This document shows, piece by piece, positions 1-12,800 of a stretch of DNA of 64,000 nt (position 1 is its first letter; the number at the start of each line of letters is the position of its first letter). This stretch comes from Aphrophora alni (Eukaryota > Arthropoda > Insecta > Hemiptera > Aphrophoridae). The stretch is taken from the NCBI GenBank assembly GCA_963513935.1, contig OY740768.1:76050877-76114876 (forward strand), given 5' to 3'. The translations under genes were made by a program, and so were the position numbers. The notes under the pieces were generated by a model. It worked only from the letters and a program-made list of their open reading frames with translations. It was not told the origin of the DNA and searched no databases.

Positions 1-1828
1 CTGGAGTCGCATCTTTGTCTACTGGCTAGTTTTACTGGGCAGCATTTTGAAGTTGTCTAGTTTCGTCGCAATTATAGAATTGTTCCCCACTTAATCCGTT
101 CTAGTCTATCAGTTTAGTCTTAAACTCAGCGACTCATCCGCTGATAATTTCTCGCCACTAACTAGCAGTTTCTGAACTACATACAGTAGAACCTCTTTTA
201 ACCAGCCTCGGATTAACCGGTCCTCGGATTAACCGGCCTATATCGTAGTGTACTGGTTGGATGAGAGTTTCCGAAAATAAATTGTAATTGAAACACCAAA
301 GCGGCGGCGATATCAAACGACTTTGTCGATAGCGGTATCCTAATGTTGGCAGCGTAAAAACACCGCGGTACCAAAGTGGCGGCGATATCAAACGACTTTC
401 TCGATAGCGGTATCCCATTGTCGGCGACGTAAAAACACCGCGGCACCAAAGCAGCGGCGAGTCAAACGACTTTGTCGATATCGGTATCGCATTGTCGGCG
501 GCACCAAAGCAGCGGCGAGTCAAACGACTTTGGTGATAGCGTATCCCATTGTCGGCGGCATAAAAACACCGCGGCATTGGCACCCGTCGGTATAGCAGAC
601 ATACACAGACAAAAACGTTTGATGGGCCGCTTTTTTCCACGAATCAATTTAGTATAGCCTACATTATGGAAAATATAACATTTCTTTTTCTTGGAAGCTT
701 GTGTTGGTTTCGTTTGAGACGCGGTTAAATGTGTCAAAAGACTTGACAGGGGGAATCTGTAAAAAAGCTTTGTAGTGTTTAATTTTTTCATGTTAATTGT
801 ATAATATACATAACATAATATATACGATACATTTATGTACAATAAAATGAGTTGCAATAACATCTTTATTCCATAATTTTTAGTGCTACCTAATTAAATA
901 AGCTTTCTTTGAACGAAAACAAATTTTTCACGGGAGCCTCGGATTAACCGGTCAAACGGGCAACCGGTCCGGGTGTCAGTCCCGACTAGACCGGTTAAGA
1001 GGGGTTCTACTGTAACAGCTTCCATTTCTCTAGCCAAACTTCACTTGCAATGAATTTGTTATCGTCGTTTCCTAAGTCCTCATAAAACTGAAGGGCTTTT
1101 TCTCTCAACAAAGGGCCAGAAATCGGAACACCCTTTCCTCTGTTTTGTACAAACCACATTTACAATCTCCGACTATGCTTTTCCCCACATTATAGTCTTG
1201 TGCAATCTTGTTTGCTGACGCCCCTGCATCCAATCTTTTGTTTCATGGTCACAAAATTCTTTTATTATTTTTCACTCATTCTTCATCACTTTCTTCCAAA
1301 CTAAAAAGTTAAATTACACAACAATCAACGCCACAACAACTGTTACTGTACTTACGCAGCAAAAAAACAAAAAAAAAAAAAACACGAAACTATAACAGTA
1401 ACAAAAATGTGTGTCAAGCGAAAGTGCAATGACTGGACTGAATGTTAAGTTTATGACTGAGGGAATGGTAGGAGGAGTGGAAGTAGACAGAGCATTGATT
1501 TTCATATTCTTTTGTTCTGTTTGCAGTTATTTGGGTTGAGTTTTGTTCCAAAATGGATTTTGCTCGTGCAGTTTACGTCTGCATATTTTACAACATGAGA
1601 TAAAACAAAACTTCTTTTGAAATACAGTACTATTCTAATGTGTTTCAACATGTAGGTATGTACAACTTATTGGGTTTTGAACTATAACACAATGCTGTTT
1701 TATTTTTACTAAAATGCAATCATGTTTTTCGATTCATTTTAATTTTAATTTCATTATATTTTTTTAGAATTGTTCCGGATTACAGGGGGTCCGAGACTAT
1801 CAATGGCTAGTCGAATGAGGTTGTACTG
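1..1828 (-). pseudogene. Dead Tigger/pogo-family transposon, 5' part, split by a MITE
   Basis: On the - strand, 1310-1015 reads as a CENP-B type N-terminal region; the clearest stretch, near 1108-1016, contains EKALQFYEDLG and ASEVWLEKWK, typical of Tigger/jerky transposases. Positions about 180-1 continue with VSGEKLSADES and, past frameshifts, FKMLPSKT, both usual downstream motifs of that family. Between them sits the MITE at 184-1012. The outer end at 1767-1828 carries a Tigger-like terminal sequence (reverse complement begins CAGTACAACCTC) followed by TA at 1829-1830. Stops and frameshifts make it non-functional, and the other end lies left of the window. It is a different lineage from the intact Tigger at 50248-52339. 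It lies about 120 bp upstream of the ARL16 exon, so it is probably intronic to that gene or just 5' of it. Confidence 0.75.
184..1012. mobile_element. Pogo-type MITE, copy 1 (829 bp, TA target)
   Basis: The ends are inverted repeats: the left end starts CAGTAGAACCTCTTTTAACC and the right end, reversed, starts CAGTAGAACCCCTCTTAACC. TA dinucleotides flank it at 182-183 and 1013-1014, as expected for the Tc1/mariner-pogo superfamily. Subterminal GGATTAACCGG motifs occur near both ends. The left half has about four copies of a GC-richer unit (core CGATAGCGGTATCCCATTG, then GTAAAAACACCGCGG). The right half (about 700-770) is a fragment of a CENP-B type helix-turn-helix coding region in - orientation. 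There is no complete transposase, so the element needs one supplied in trans. It is inserted in the dead Tigger transposase at 1-1828. Confidence 0.88.
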
Positions 1829-1948
1829 TATTTACATTTGCCACTTGGATTTACTTTAACAAATTTTGGAAAATTGTTTTATAAACTTGTTTACTATTTG
1901 TTTATGAAGATAATTCAAACTATTAATAATTTAATACATTTTTTTTAG

Positions 1949-2280
1949 CCTTGATAAAGCAACCAACATGCATTTGTTTGGGTCCAATTGGTTCAGGAAA
2001 GACTCTCTTGTTAAAAAGACTTCAAGGTAAACATGTTGTAGATGAAACATCAAGCACTGTACCATCCGTGGGTACAAACATCATTGGTATAACTTTGGAA
2101 GGTCAAAAAGAGATAGTCATTAGAGAAGTTGGTGGTTACATGGCTCCAATTTGGAACAAATTTTATGATGGAATAAATAAAGTTATCTTCGTTGTAGATG
2201 CTAGTAATCTATGCCAAATTGCTGCTGCAGGAGTTTTGTTTTATACAATTTTAACAGAACCTCTTTTGCAAAACGTAAAG
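1949..2280 (+). CDS. Arl16: ARL16-like small GTPase, internal coding exon
   Basis: ADP-ribosylation-factor-like GTPase 16, an Arf-family GTP-binding protein. Seen: the P-loop GPIGSGKT, a VGTN switch-I threonine, and EVGG where most GTPases have DxxG. ARL16 proteins characteristically carry xLGG/xVGG there. The stretch VIFVVDAS follows, as in human ARL16. The exon follows a polypyrimidine tract and AG at 1947-1948 and ends at a donor (GTATAT) at 2281. It ends in phase 0 and joins the next exon cleanly. There is no in-frame ATG before the P-loop; the reading frame begins CC-TTG, so the start codon must lie in an upstream exon not identified here. Human ARL16 has very little sequence before the P-loop, so only a few residues are probably missing. 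Confidence 0.88.
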
Positions 2281-2699
2281 GTATATATAGTTTAAATTTC
2301 AACAATAAAGAATTTCTTGTTTTAATAATTTCTTTTACTTTAGTATACACAAAATAAAAAAACAAATTTTTAGTGCAGTTTTGGCATAATAAAAATTGTG
2401 TCTATGATTAACTCGAGTTATTTAAAACATTTTTTTGTATAATCAGTACTGATGATTAGATGAGAGTAATTATTTTAATAAACTTTTCTGTTCTTGGTAT
2501 AGATTAATTAATCTAATCTTCAAAAAATGTTAGACCCAACAGACCAAAACTATGGGAAATAATAATATATTTGTCATTGACTTTTAATGTTAACCTATAA
2601 TCAGACTAGTAACTCTTATATTATCTCTAACTTAGGTACACATAGTTTAGGCTCATAGATATTATGACTGGTAGAAATATATCAGTCTTTTTATTTCAG

Positions 2700-2897
2700 A
2701 TTTTAATAGTTTTATCAAAAATGGATGCTTCTTATCGCCAAATGAGAAATGAGGCTCTGCTAATGTTGCAATATAACAGGCTGAAACAAGAAATTCCACA
2801 AGAAATAGTAATTGCTGAAGTAAGTGCGATGACAGGAGAAGGAATAACACCAGTTTTAGAGTGGTTAAAAAAACCGAATACTAACAAACACAAATAA
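2700..2897 (+). CDS. Arl16: ARL16-like small GTPase, terminal coding exon
   Basis: This exon follows a TTTATTTCAG acceptor and opens in phase 0 as ILIVLSKMD, the strand and G4 guanine-specificity loop. The canonical NKxD is SKMD here, so the conserved asparagine is replaced while the aspartate stays. Near the C-terminus EVSAMTGEG supplies the G5 SA motif, followed by a helix ending EWLKK, as in human ARL16 (AEISAREG...LAWL). It has 65 codons plus TAA. With the previous exon it gives about 175 residues, the usual size for the family. The intron is 419 bp. The gene converges with DDB1 (3' end near 5754 on the other strand). Confidence 0.87.
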   Translation: MLIVLSKMDASYRQMRNEALLMLQYNRLKQEIPQEIVIAEVSAMTGEGITPVLEWLKKPNTNKHK

Positions 2898-2953
2898 AAT
2901 TTTCTAATGAATTAAATGTTAAAGTATAATTATTTAGACTTAGTATTTTAGTT

Positions 2954-2959
2954 AATAAA
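2954..2959 (+). promoter_or_regulatory. Candidate poly(A) signal for ARL16
   Basis: AATAAA lies 57 bp after the ARL16 stop codon. Another AATAAA overlaps the stop itself (2893-2898). In such AT-rich DNA the hexamer is common, so this rests on position only. Confidence 0.4.
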
Positions 2960-5753
2960 AAGTTTAAAATTAACTATTTATAAACTACTAATTTATCATA
3001 CGAGTTGAAGTGTTTCTTTGAGGAGTATGGGGGACTTGACACATTGGTGGGAGGGGCTCATTTTTACCATGAAATTTGTCTGTGCCTATTTTCTACCATT
3101 TTAAAAAACTGAACAAGGTTCATTCAAAAAGTGTTAAATCTAAATTATTCCTGCACAAATAAATTTAAAAAGTGAGAAGTGGTGCATCAGTCGCTATCAG
3201 CTTGTAAGTGACGGAATGCACTCAGCTAATTTTCTGTTAAATGAAGACTTTTTAGTGGTATTTTCAGCTTGACCACAAGCATGCTGTGTTTCACCAAGAA
3301 ACTCTGAATCGGACAAAAAGGAATAATATGGAGTGTTGTCTTTATCAGCTACCAACTTCTTGCTGCCTAGTGTTAAATATAACTTTTACGTTGATGTGCA
3401 CTTGTGCTCATTGGCTTTGGGTATGTAAAATTCATTTCAACTTAATCAACATGCTGTAAACCCCCCCCACCAAAAAACAGTACATAATGAATTAGTCAAC
3501 AGAACAAAACACAATACAATACAACAAATAATAAATAAAAATACAATAATGAAAATATTGATAGTGTAAAACTGTATTACCAAATACAGCATTAAAAACA
3601 CAATACACATTTTAAATATTCGAACTACTTATAAATTAGGTTGTACTGAGTGAAACAGATTTATGAATTCACCCACAAAGAAAGACTGACAATAAATGTT
3701 GTCTTAGGCTGTTATTTAATTTCTTCAAATGTACTTACAGTCTTGACTGTATTATAAGAATGTATTTACTATAGAACAGGTGTACCGCTCTTCCAAGTTT
3801 ATACGATGCCTATGGTATTGTTGCCGAAAAGCTGTTGAATCTTCCTAATGGTTTTCAGTAGGATGCTGTATCTACCTAATGGTTTTTAGTTTGATATCGC
3901 CAAGCTTGATTCAAAAATTTGATGTCATTCCAATGTTACAATTGTTCTACCTTTCGTGGAAAATGAAATTTTAATAGATGCTGAGTATTGGAGATGCTCC
4001 TTCTTTCACAGGCTCACTATCAACACTACCACACACTTTGAGGCTGGGGAAAAAATACATACATGCACATGAAGGTTACACCATTCTACATTTTATTGTG
4101 TTGGAAAAATTCAGGTCAGATAATTTTTGAATGGACGTCATATTCATATTATTGTTACCTAATGTTTTTTTATACTTTATGTCGCTATGATAATTAGAAA
4201 AAAAAACAACAGGATTAACTGTTATTGACAAGAGATTCTTAAGACCTTTCAGTTATGGTGATGGCTCTTACAATGTATAAGATGCTGTATGAGAAAGACA
4301 ATCCTTTAAATACTTTATCAATAATTTCTTTTTTCAATTCAGGGAAAGTATAATATTAAAAATAATAAATACTTCTTCAATCTCATATGTAGCAAGAAAA
4401 CAGTTCAGCATTGCCATAAGGTGGTTTTAATTCATCAGCAACATTAAAAACAAACCAATTTTATTCTTCGAAACACCACGTTTCCTTCATTCAAGCAGCA
4501 GATATGGCAGTTTGGGGATACGCTAACTGGAAAGCAGATATTGGAGGCATACTTTAAAAAAAATGTACAGAATTTATAGCAAAATCATGGCTACAAAGTG
4601 TTTTAAATTATTGTACTCAGAAAAGTTTAAATAACAAGGTTATGTAACAAAAATCACACCCCCCAGCCGATAACTGAAAAACAGTTTTTCAGTTTGGAGA
4701 AATTATTTTGTGATATAATGTGCATACTATTATTGAGCAAAAAGAGAACTATTTACAAATTATAAGTAATTTACACAAATTAATTAACAAATTTAGTGAA
4801 ACATAGTAAATAGTAAAAAAAGGTGGCAATTGATGAGGAGTGAGTCATATGATTTAAAACATTGCCAACTTTTTAAAATTGTATTTAAAATTTCAATCGA
4901 ATACAAAATTTACAAAATTAATACAAAATAAAGACAGAAATCTCAGTCTCAATTGATACAAACATCGGATTTGAAAAAAATTCTGCAGTGACTATAACGC
5001 TTTCTGTAATTGTCTACATATGTGTTCATTTATGATCTTTACCGGATCTAGCGTTAACAATTCTATCCAGGTGAGCATTTTAAAGGAGTTTTTGATCTAA
5101 TAATGTCAAATATTTCACCTTCCAAGAAAATTTAATTTTAACACCCTCTAAAATGTTTTGTTTATTCTTAAATTTGAACGATCTTTCATGTCACAAAAAT
5201 TATTGATTTAGTTTGAAACATTGTTCTAATTTTACAAATATTAAATAATTTAAACTAAAAAGTAGAATGTATAAAAAAAATTATATTTTTGTTAGTATTC
5301 AAACATTGTACAGCAAAGTAACAAAAGAAAGCAAAGTAACAAAACAGTGTAAAGTAAAGTAAACAGCTTTAATTTGAATAAAGCTCTCATTCATAACACT
5401 ATTTATCAATAATTCAAATTGACAAAAATTTGTATGATGTTTGTTTTAACATAAATAGGTGAGCATCTTGTAAAAATTGAAGGTACTTAACAGAAAAATG
5501 TTCATATATTAACAAATTAAATTAACATACAAATGAATTTATTTTGTTTTCATATTTCACTTGTTGAAATATAACATGTATTATATATTACATTAACGGT
5601 TTACTTAAAATTGAAAATAATCTTGATCTACAGAAAAATAATTTGCAAAATTACAGGTTTCTTTTTTTACATGTTTAGTTATAAATTAATAACCAATACC
5701 TAATAAACTAATTGTACACCTTAATAGGATTTTTACCAATGCCTGATCAAAAT
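2960..5753. other. Intergenic region between ARL16 and DDB1 3' ends
   Basis: AT-rich sequence between two convergent genes. I see no coding exon or recognisable transposon in it. It presumably contains both 3' UTRs. A run of C (about 3463-3470) and scattered A/T homopolymers are the only low-complexity features noted. Confidence 0.5.
5538..5543 (-). promoter_or_regulatory. Candidate poly(A) signal for DDB1
   Basis: TTTATT on the + strand is AATAAA on the - strand, about 210 bp beyond the DDB1 stop codon. It is the first good hexamer I found downstream; the evidence is positional only. Confidence 0.35.
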
Positions 5754-5837
5754 TTAATGTATTCTTGTTAAGTCTTCAACTATTTTGATCAAGTCATCCA
5801 CAGTTGCATCTTGTTTCATACCACTGCCATTGTCAAT
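5754..5837 (-). CDS. DDB1: DDB1 terminal coding exon
   Basis: Acceptor TTAATAG, then [20 protein letters not shown] and EDLTRIH followed by TAA. It is 84 nt, 28 codons with stop. It matches the extreme C-terminus of animal DDB1 (DDLIKVVEELTRIH). Confidence 0.96.
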   Translation of the reverse strand: MDNGSGMKQDATVDDLIKIVEDLTRIH

Positions 5838-8800
5838 CTATTAACATAAAGTTTAAGATAAACTAATAAACAATTTTAATCAAAATTTTCAATATTGGAT
5901 TATTTTTAATTTGAGGATGTAGGTAGTCATAAAGCAATGTCTGTGTGTTTCGGGGTTGTGCAAAATTATTTTTAAAAAACTCCAGCTTTATACAGAAGTT
6001 GTTACATTTATTAGATAATGATGATTCAACCATATTATTCAGACATTTTCTATCATTTGTTGCCTTGGAAATTTGAAGCTAATTTTTCAAGCCTGGCTCA
6101 ATTTTCCGAACTCAACATAATTTTCCGAGCACAACTTAATTTTATGAACTTGGCTTGATTTTATGAAACTAGCACAGTTTTTTGAGCAGTTCTTGCTTTT
6201 ACGAGCATGGCTCGATTTTTGAATAAGACCCCAAACTGATGAAGTGAGGAAAAAAACAGTCATAATAATGGATATGAAACGAAAGGATATGATATTTATC
6301 TTTAGTAACTTTTCTCATAAAATAAACACAAGTTTTTATTAACGTGTGAAGTTGCAGGAGAAAGGAATTAAGCAGTGTAAGTGGTATTCCAATTGTTCGC
6401 TTCAAACTGTACAATTTAGGTCGACACACAGCTACACATCACTGAAGTGTTTGACATTTTCTTCTTTTAATATATTAGTTTTTTTAAACAACAGCGAAAT
6501 AAAGAGAATCAAATTTTAAAATTATAACGAAGAAAATTTGTTATGTGTTAAATTTAAACAAATTAGGGAATTTTACAATTCACTCGTTTAATTAGTAGTA
6601 CATATCATTTATCAATACTGTCAAATTTTTTAAAGCGAGGCCTTAAAGAAAACACACCAAAAACAGTAAAAAACCACATTTTAACTCAAACAATATAAAT
6701 AAATTGATGCCATTTACTTTTTATGAATGCAACACATGCTCAGTTATCTTATGTAATAAGATAAATAAAAAATCATTGTCAATGACAACATTTTTTACTA
6801 CAATCTGACATGAATTAGTAGTTTTATAAAATGACGTAGCTTCTGTAAAAATAAACAAATAGATAGCTCATAACAGTACAATGAATAGGATATACAGCCT
6901 ATCAGCTATAAAACCAAACATAAATTATTGGTAATACGTAAAATTTGAAATAAGAATTAATTTGAATAACAACAGATGTTATAATAAAAGGCAACATATT
7001 TAAACTGTACCTACAGTATCCTAAATGAAGGAATGTGTCTGGGGTGGAGAGGAAAAGAGGGGCCCCACACTTTGTTTTTGCATCTGCTTTCAAAGGTACA
7101 ATCCCAATAAAAAAATATAGACCTCAAGTGTTTCTGTGTAAACGCGTATCCTACTTTAGTTTCCTTTATTGGTATGAATAAGAATAAAATGTTTACAAAA
7201 GTGCAGAAAAGACGCATATTAAGGAGATGGACACATTTTTGTTAATGTACAGAACGTGTAACAATTAGTTGTTTTATTTATAAATATATGTTAATCGTTA
7301 TTTAAAAAGTTTTAATAGTAAAATATTTACTAAACAAAAAAAAAAAGAAAGTAATATTAATTATTTGAAAACAATCTTATTCATTCCAGGTCTAAGCTTG
7401 ACTATTTGTTACAGAGTTTTCAGAAAATGCCGAGCCAAACTTTGTACTGGTTACATTGGTCAAAATAAAGAAAAAATTTATGCAAACATATGTCCGGGAA
7501 ACGCTTCGTTGAGTTAAAATTTGTTAGGCTATACAAATTTTATATGCTTTTTTTTTACCAGTATACCAAAACCTAAAACTTTTACCTTGTAAAGTTTAAA
7601 AATGGCTGTCATTAAAAATGTTTAATGTTAAATTTCATGAAATTCGTTTGTTTTAAGAAAAATGTACAAAAGACAAAAAATTCCTCTTTTAATGGATAAC
7701 CTGAGTTATGAACAAAAAACTTAAAATTTAATTCTTGATAGTTATCTACATCATCCAAATTTAGCCTAAACAAAAATAATATTGAATTATGTTAATGAAA
7801 AACAATTTTTTTTTTTTAAAATTAAAAAAACGACTAATGGACAAAAACAAACCGTTCCCATCATCTAAATTAATTCGTAAAAAAAAAAAAATGTCGGATA
7901 TCTAGGTGCCTCTGGATATAGGTTACAGGAACTTTTTTCTTTATTTTGACCAATGTAACCGCTACCTAAAGTTTGGCACGATATTTTCTGACACTCTGCA
8001 TAGCTATAAAGTGAAAATATTTAGACTGTTTAGACCATTGATTTATTCACTGAAAATATTATTCACAGTTTTTATAACTACAGATTGTAAATATATTAAA
8101 ACATTATCATATAAAACTTCCAAAATAAATGATAGTTTATTCCAATTTATCATCTTGTTTAATTTTCCCACAAAAATATAGTATATATTATGTTCCATTC
8201 TTAGATATTCAAGTAGCCTAACCAGTACGCCCAGTATGCATTCAAATACATTCTAGAATGTGCCAAATTTAATTGTAAAAAAAAAAAAAAAAATTTATGA
8301 ACAAAATAATATATACAACTTTTTCTTGCAGGAAATTATCATTCAGCTGAAACATATAAATTTTTCTTGTTTTGAATATTTTTGTCATTACATTTATTGT
8401 GTAAAAACTTTTTATAGTTTTCATTACATAAACTTACTTTTTTACAAAACTTTATCTTTGTTAGTGTTTAGTTTTATAACTTTTTATAAATAGACATTGT
8501 GTGCAAATATGCAAAATCATAAGATAGGTGAGATGCAGTATGTCACGATGTTATAACTTAAGGAATTAAATGTAGGTAAGCAGTAACTAATGTTCCTAGT
8601 TTTCTTGGAATGTGTTGTACCGTTAATTCAGTCTAGGAAAGCAAGTAGAAGGGAGGACCCGCCCATTACACCAGACACACTCCTAGTTTGAGGCTACTGT
8701 ACAAGTAACTAGGCCTAACCTAGAATACATACTACTAGTAAGAATTTGTCAAAAAACATTCAATGAATCAAAATAAAATATTTGTAAAGTATAGTGGAGT

Positions 8801-9840
8801 TTTCACACACCAGTATTAGATAACAGAATACAAATAGTCAGAAACAATCCCATGATAAACTCAAACTGATCAGAGAAGCATCAAAATTTTGATTAACCTT
8901 ATAATTTAGATTAGAAGTATGTAAAAACAGATAGGAAATTTATAAACCTTTCACTTCAATAAAAATTGCACAAACCCAATCAAATACTATATTATCACAA
9001 GGAGAAAAAAGGCAGTGTTAATCGACATGTCGCATGACTATCTTCTCATACAACTTTTAAGTCGAATCCTACATCTTTGACCTACTGATTTCTTTGAAAC
9101 GGTACAACCCTTTTAAATTTTAATTACACCACTGTTTTCAGGGGAAAAGGGCAGTGTCAATCGACATTTCGCATGACTATCTTCTCATTACAACTTTTGA
9201 GTCGATTCCTACATCTTTGACCTACTGATTTCTTGGAAACGGTACAACCCTTTAGAATTTTAATTGCACGATTGTTTTCAGGAGAAAAATCCGTATTAAT
9301 TGACATGTCGCATGACTATCTTCTCATTACAACTATTGAGTCGATTCCTACATCTTTGACGTACTGATTTCTTGGAAATGTTACAACCCTTTTGAATTTT
9401 AATTGCACGATTGTTTTCAGGGGAAAAAACAGTGTTAATTGGCATGTCGCATGACTATCTTCTCATTACAACTTTTAAGTTGAATTCTACATCTTTGACC
9501 TACTGATTTCTTGGAAACAGTACAACCCTTTTGAATGTTAATTGCACCATTGCTTTCAGGGGAAAAGGGCAGTGTTAATTGACATGTTGCATGACTATCT
9601 TCTCATAAAGAATTCGGAAGTTGACTCCTATATCTTAGACCTCAGCTAACTCCCAATATTTTAGAACACCTCAAAAGTTAGAGTTTCCATTTATATAATG
9701 AATGGTATCATTCAAAAATACTTTATAACCACTCGGTTACATGTAAAAAAAACTGGATATAAATTTTTTTAACCCATCACACAACTTTCTCTATACTACA
9801 TATAAGTGAGTTAAAATGTGATTAAACATATTATACCTTA

Positions 9841-9884
<44 letters not shown>

Positions 9885-12800
9885 CAAGAAATATAAAAAC
9901 ATAATTTGTTTTTAAATGCTTTCTGGACATTTTGAAATTTACCTGTAAACCTGTAGAAACTTCCTTCATATCTTTGTGTGATAGGTCAAGAAAACTTTCA
10001 ACTAAATCTCCATCGATAAATCCCTCACAAGGTTCAGTCTTGACATCAGTAGTAAAAGATCTCCAGAATCCATGTTCAACTTTACCAACTGATTTTATGA
10101 TTTGTGTTAGCTTATCTTGTAATTCATGTAGAAATTCAAACAAATCACTCGGAATTTGAGTTACTAAACCTTTAACATAAATAAATATACAAAAATTACA
10201 ACTACTACGTACATAATTTTGTGTACTCGTATTTATATTATGTTTTATTAAAATTAAAATATGACTTAATATTTCTTTGTTCATTACAATCTTATTAAAG
10301 AGTACAAACTTTCTTTTGTACTTTTAAAATAAATAATAAGCTTGTAAAAACTGAAATATAAAGAGTTTTCAATTTCCTTTTAAATTTTTTTTTCCAAATA
10401 AGTTAAGCCTTTTGTGATTTATGAAGATTAGATATTCATAGCTTGTGCTAATAATATACAAAGGCAAACGCTCACTACACAAACATTTCAATGTTTTAAT
10501 ATATATGTGTAGTATTGTTTATTTTTCAATGGAGTCATATATAGGTTTGAGTTTAATAGAGCATATAGCCTATTATTATGTATGGATAGGAGACAGGCTT
10601 ATCTTGGAAAGTGGTCTAAAAATTTAGATTATTTTTATATTCTCTACTGATTGAGAAAATGACCAGTTTATGGAATATTTCAGAACTAGTGTTATATTGT
10701 GTGTTTTTTATTTGCACACACACAAGAAATCTAAACACACTAACGAAAAGGTACTGGCTAGAGTTAGTGAACGACAAGTCATTAATTTGACAAGAAATAA
10801 AAGAATTTGACAGCTCATGGACAAGCCCATACTTCAAAAAAAAAAAAAAAAAAAAAACTGAAGGGTTTAAAAGGGCAAGGAACTCATTTAGAGATACATT
10901 AGAGTAAGGAGAGGTCAATGGACAAAGTAATTAACCAATAGGGATGAAAGCATCACTTTCTAAATTCCAGTAAAATTTGAATCCCACCAATGAAAAATAA
11001 AGCCGTGGTGTTACTGTTGAAAACGAGGAAATTATAAATATAGGTCCGGGGAGTTATTCAAAATAATTTGTACAAGGTTGTTCTAATAGATAATTGTTCT
11101 TCAAACATTTTGTGAAACCTTTCATAATATATTGTAAAATCTTCTGGGAAATTGGTAAACATTTGAATGTAATCACGAAGAATATTAAATTAAAAGAAAT
11201 TACGTCCAGAAGTGAGTTAGTTAAAGTAAAAGAAATACGTCAAGAAGTGAGTTAATAAAAATTTTTTAAAATTCGTCGAACAGTTTAATAAAAATTAAAA
11301 GAAATATGTCGAACAGTGAATTAGTTAAAGTTAAAGAATACATCGTAAAATGAATATAGTCAGCGAAAAGTTAATAGATGAAATATTAGCGTTGAGAATA
11401 ATAAGAGGGATTCTGCGAGAAATCAGCCAGACCAGATTACAGCTTTGCGAGAATAAAGGAGATTATTGGACACCAAATCAACATCGAGCTTATCCGCTGG
11501 AACAACCACCAAACAACCATGCTTCGGATTGTGAAAGGACTTCAGATTCGATAAGTAGACTGTGAAAATTTGTATAAATAATTAACCACCAACAACATTT
11601 TGATTCAGTAACTAAAGTTTAAATTATAGTCACCAAAGTACCACACGAACGAGAGAGATTTTATTTTATTTTAATCAATCTTTAAATAAATAAAACAAGC
11701 TAGCAAGGGCAGTAAATTAAATTCATTATAAATAAATCAGACTAATAACAATTTTGATACACTTTTTGTTTATTTTCTAATTGTTAACCCTCCAACATTT
11801 AGTCATGGCTCACTTCACCAACTATAAAACACGTATTTTGCAATTCAACATTACGCCCACTTAGAATTGTCGTATCGCAATAAATAAAATACCGTTGGAA
11901 AAGTAATGTTCCGTAGATGCATAATCATGCAAAAAAATACCACAAAACGTTATACATAATATTCCAAAAATTGGTGTAGTTCGCATATTTTTTATGCATA
12001 AAATCGTAAACTTCAACTCTGCGCCTTTACGTAAACGTGACGCCATTTTCCCCCATATGATTACAAATCTATATTTCTGTCAAACGGGTTGACCAAAACA
12101 CTGTTCTATAGATCACATCTTTCTCTTTCAAACCGTAGATTACAAATTTTTCTGCGTCTCACATATCCAGAGATATTTCTACTTGACCATAGAAGAAACT
12201 TGACAGGACGAAATTCATTTGGCATTCGGTGCAGTTTATGAAATGACGTAATTCATTTTGCTATTGATATTTTGTATTCGTTCTTTATAGTAAGTTGTAG
12301 AGAAAATTTCATTCTACAAGTTGGTATCACTTGATATAGGCAAAAATACTTAGTTAGAAGTTTTTGTTTTGATCTCCAAACATAGCTATTGTGTGACATA
12401 AAAACTGTAATATTAGGCGTGGCTCATATTGTTTTGGGGTTAGATATTTGTTATTTTGAAGGTTTGTGTACACAAATTGTATATAAATTTTGTATACAAG
12501 TTTCAATATATGTGTTTTTATATCTAAAGTTTATGTTTTTGAGTGAATTTCTAGTTTGTAAACGGTTTATATTTGGGATAACCTAAAAGGTATATTGTAT
12601 ATCTAGGCTATAACCAAATTTTCTTATTTGAGTGTTTTATATGATTATACAAGTGAATATGTGTGTTATTCTTTGTAAAGTATATTGTCTTAGTGAAATC
12701 TAATGATTTTGTCTTAGGCCTAGCTTTAGAAAGTTACTAATTACGCCTAAATTGTCGAGGTGTCCAACCTAACCTCAACCGTCAGAGTATCACTTTTTAG

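Larger units (their letters stand above)
5838..9942 (-). other. DDB1: DDB1 last intron (4.1 kb)
   Basis: It holds a dispersed foldback repeat (about 7011-8045), a 139-bp tandem repeat (9003-9650) and an AT microsatellite at its upstream edge (9843-9883). The remaining AT-rich sequence shows no recognisable gene. Confidence 0.85.

Noticed and set aside
9003..9650. Possible CRISPR-like array
   Set aside because: The units are 139-bp direct tandem repeats with no unique spacers, in an animal gene intron.
11350..11565. 71-codon ORF after the 35-bp repeats
   Set aside because: Polar, unrecognised, no splice partners; noted within the intron entry but not called as a gene.
12389..12586. 65-codon ORF repeated at 29511-29708
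   Set aside because: The conservation is explained by both lying in near-identical piggyBac-family elements; no domain.
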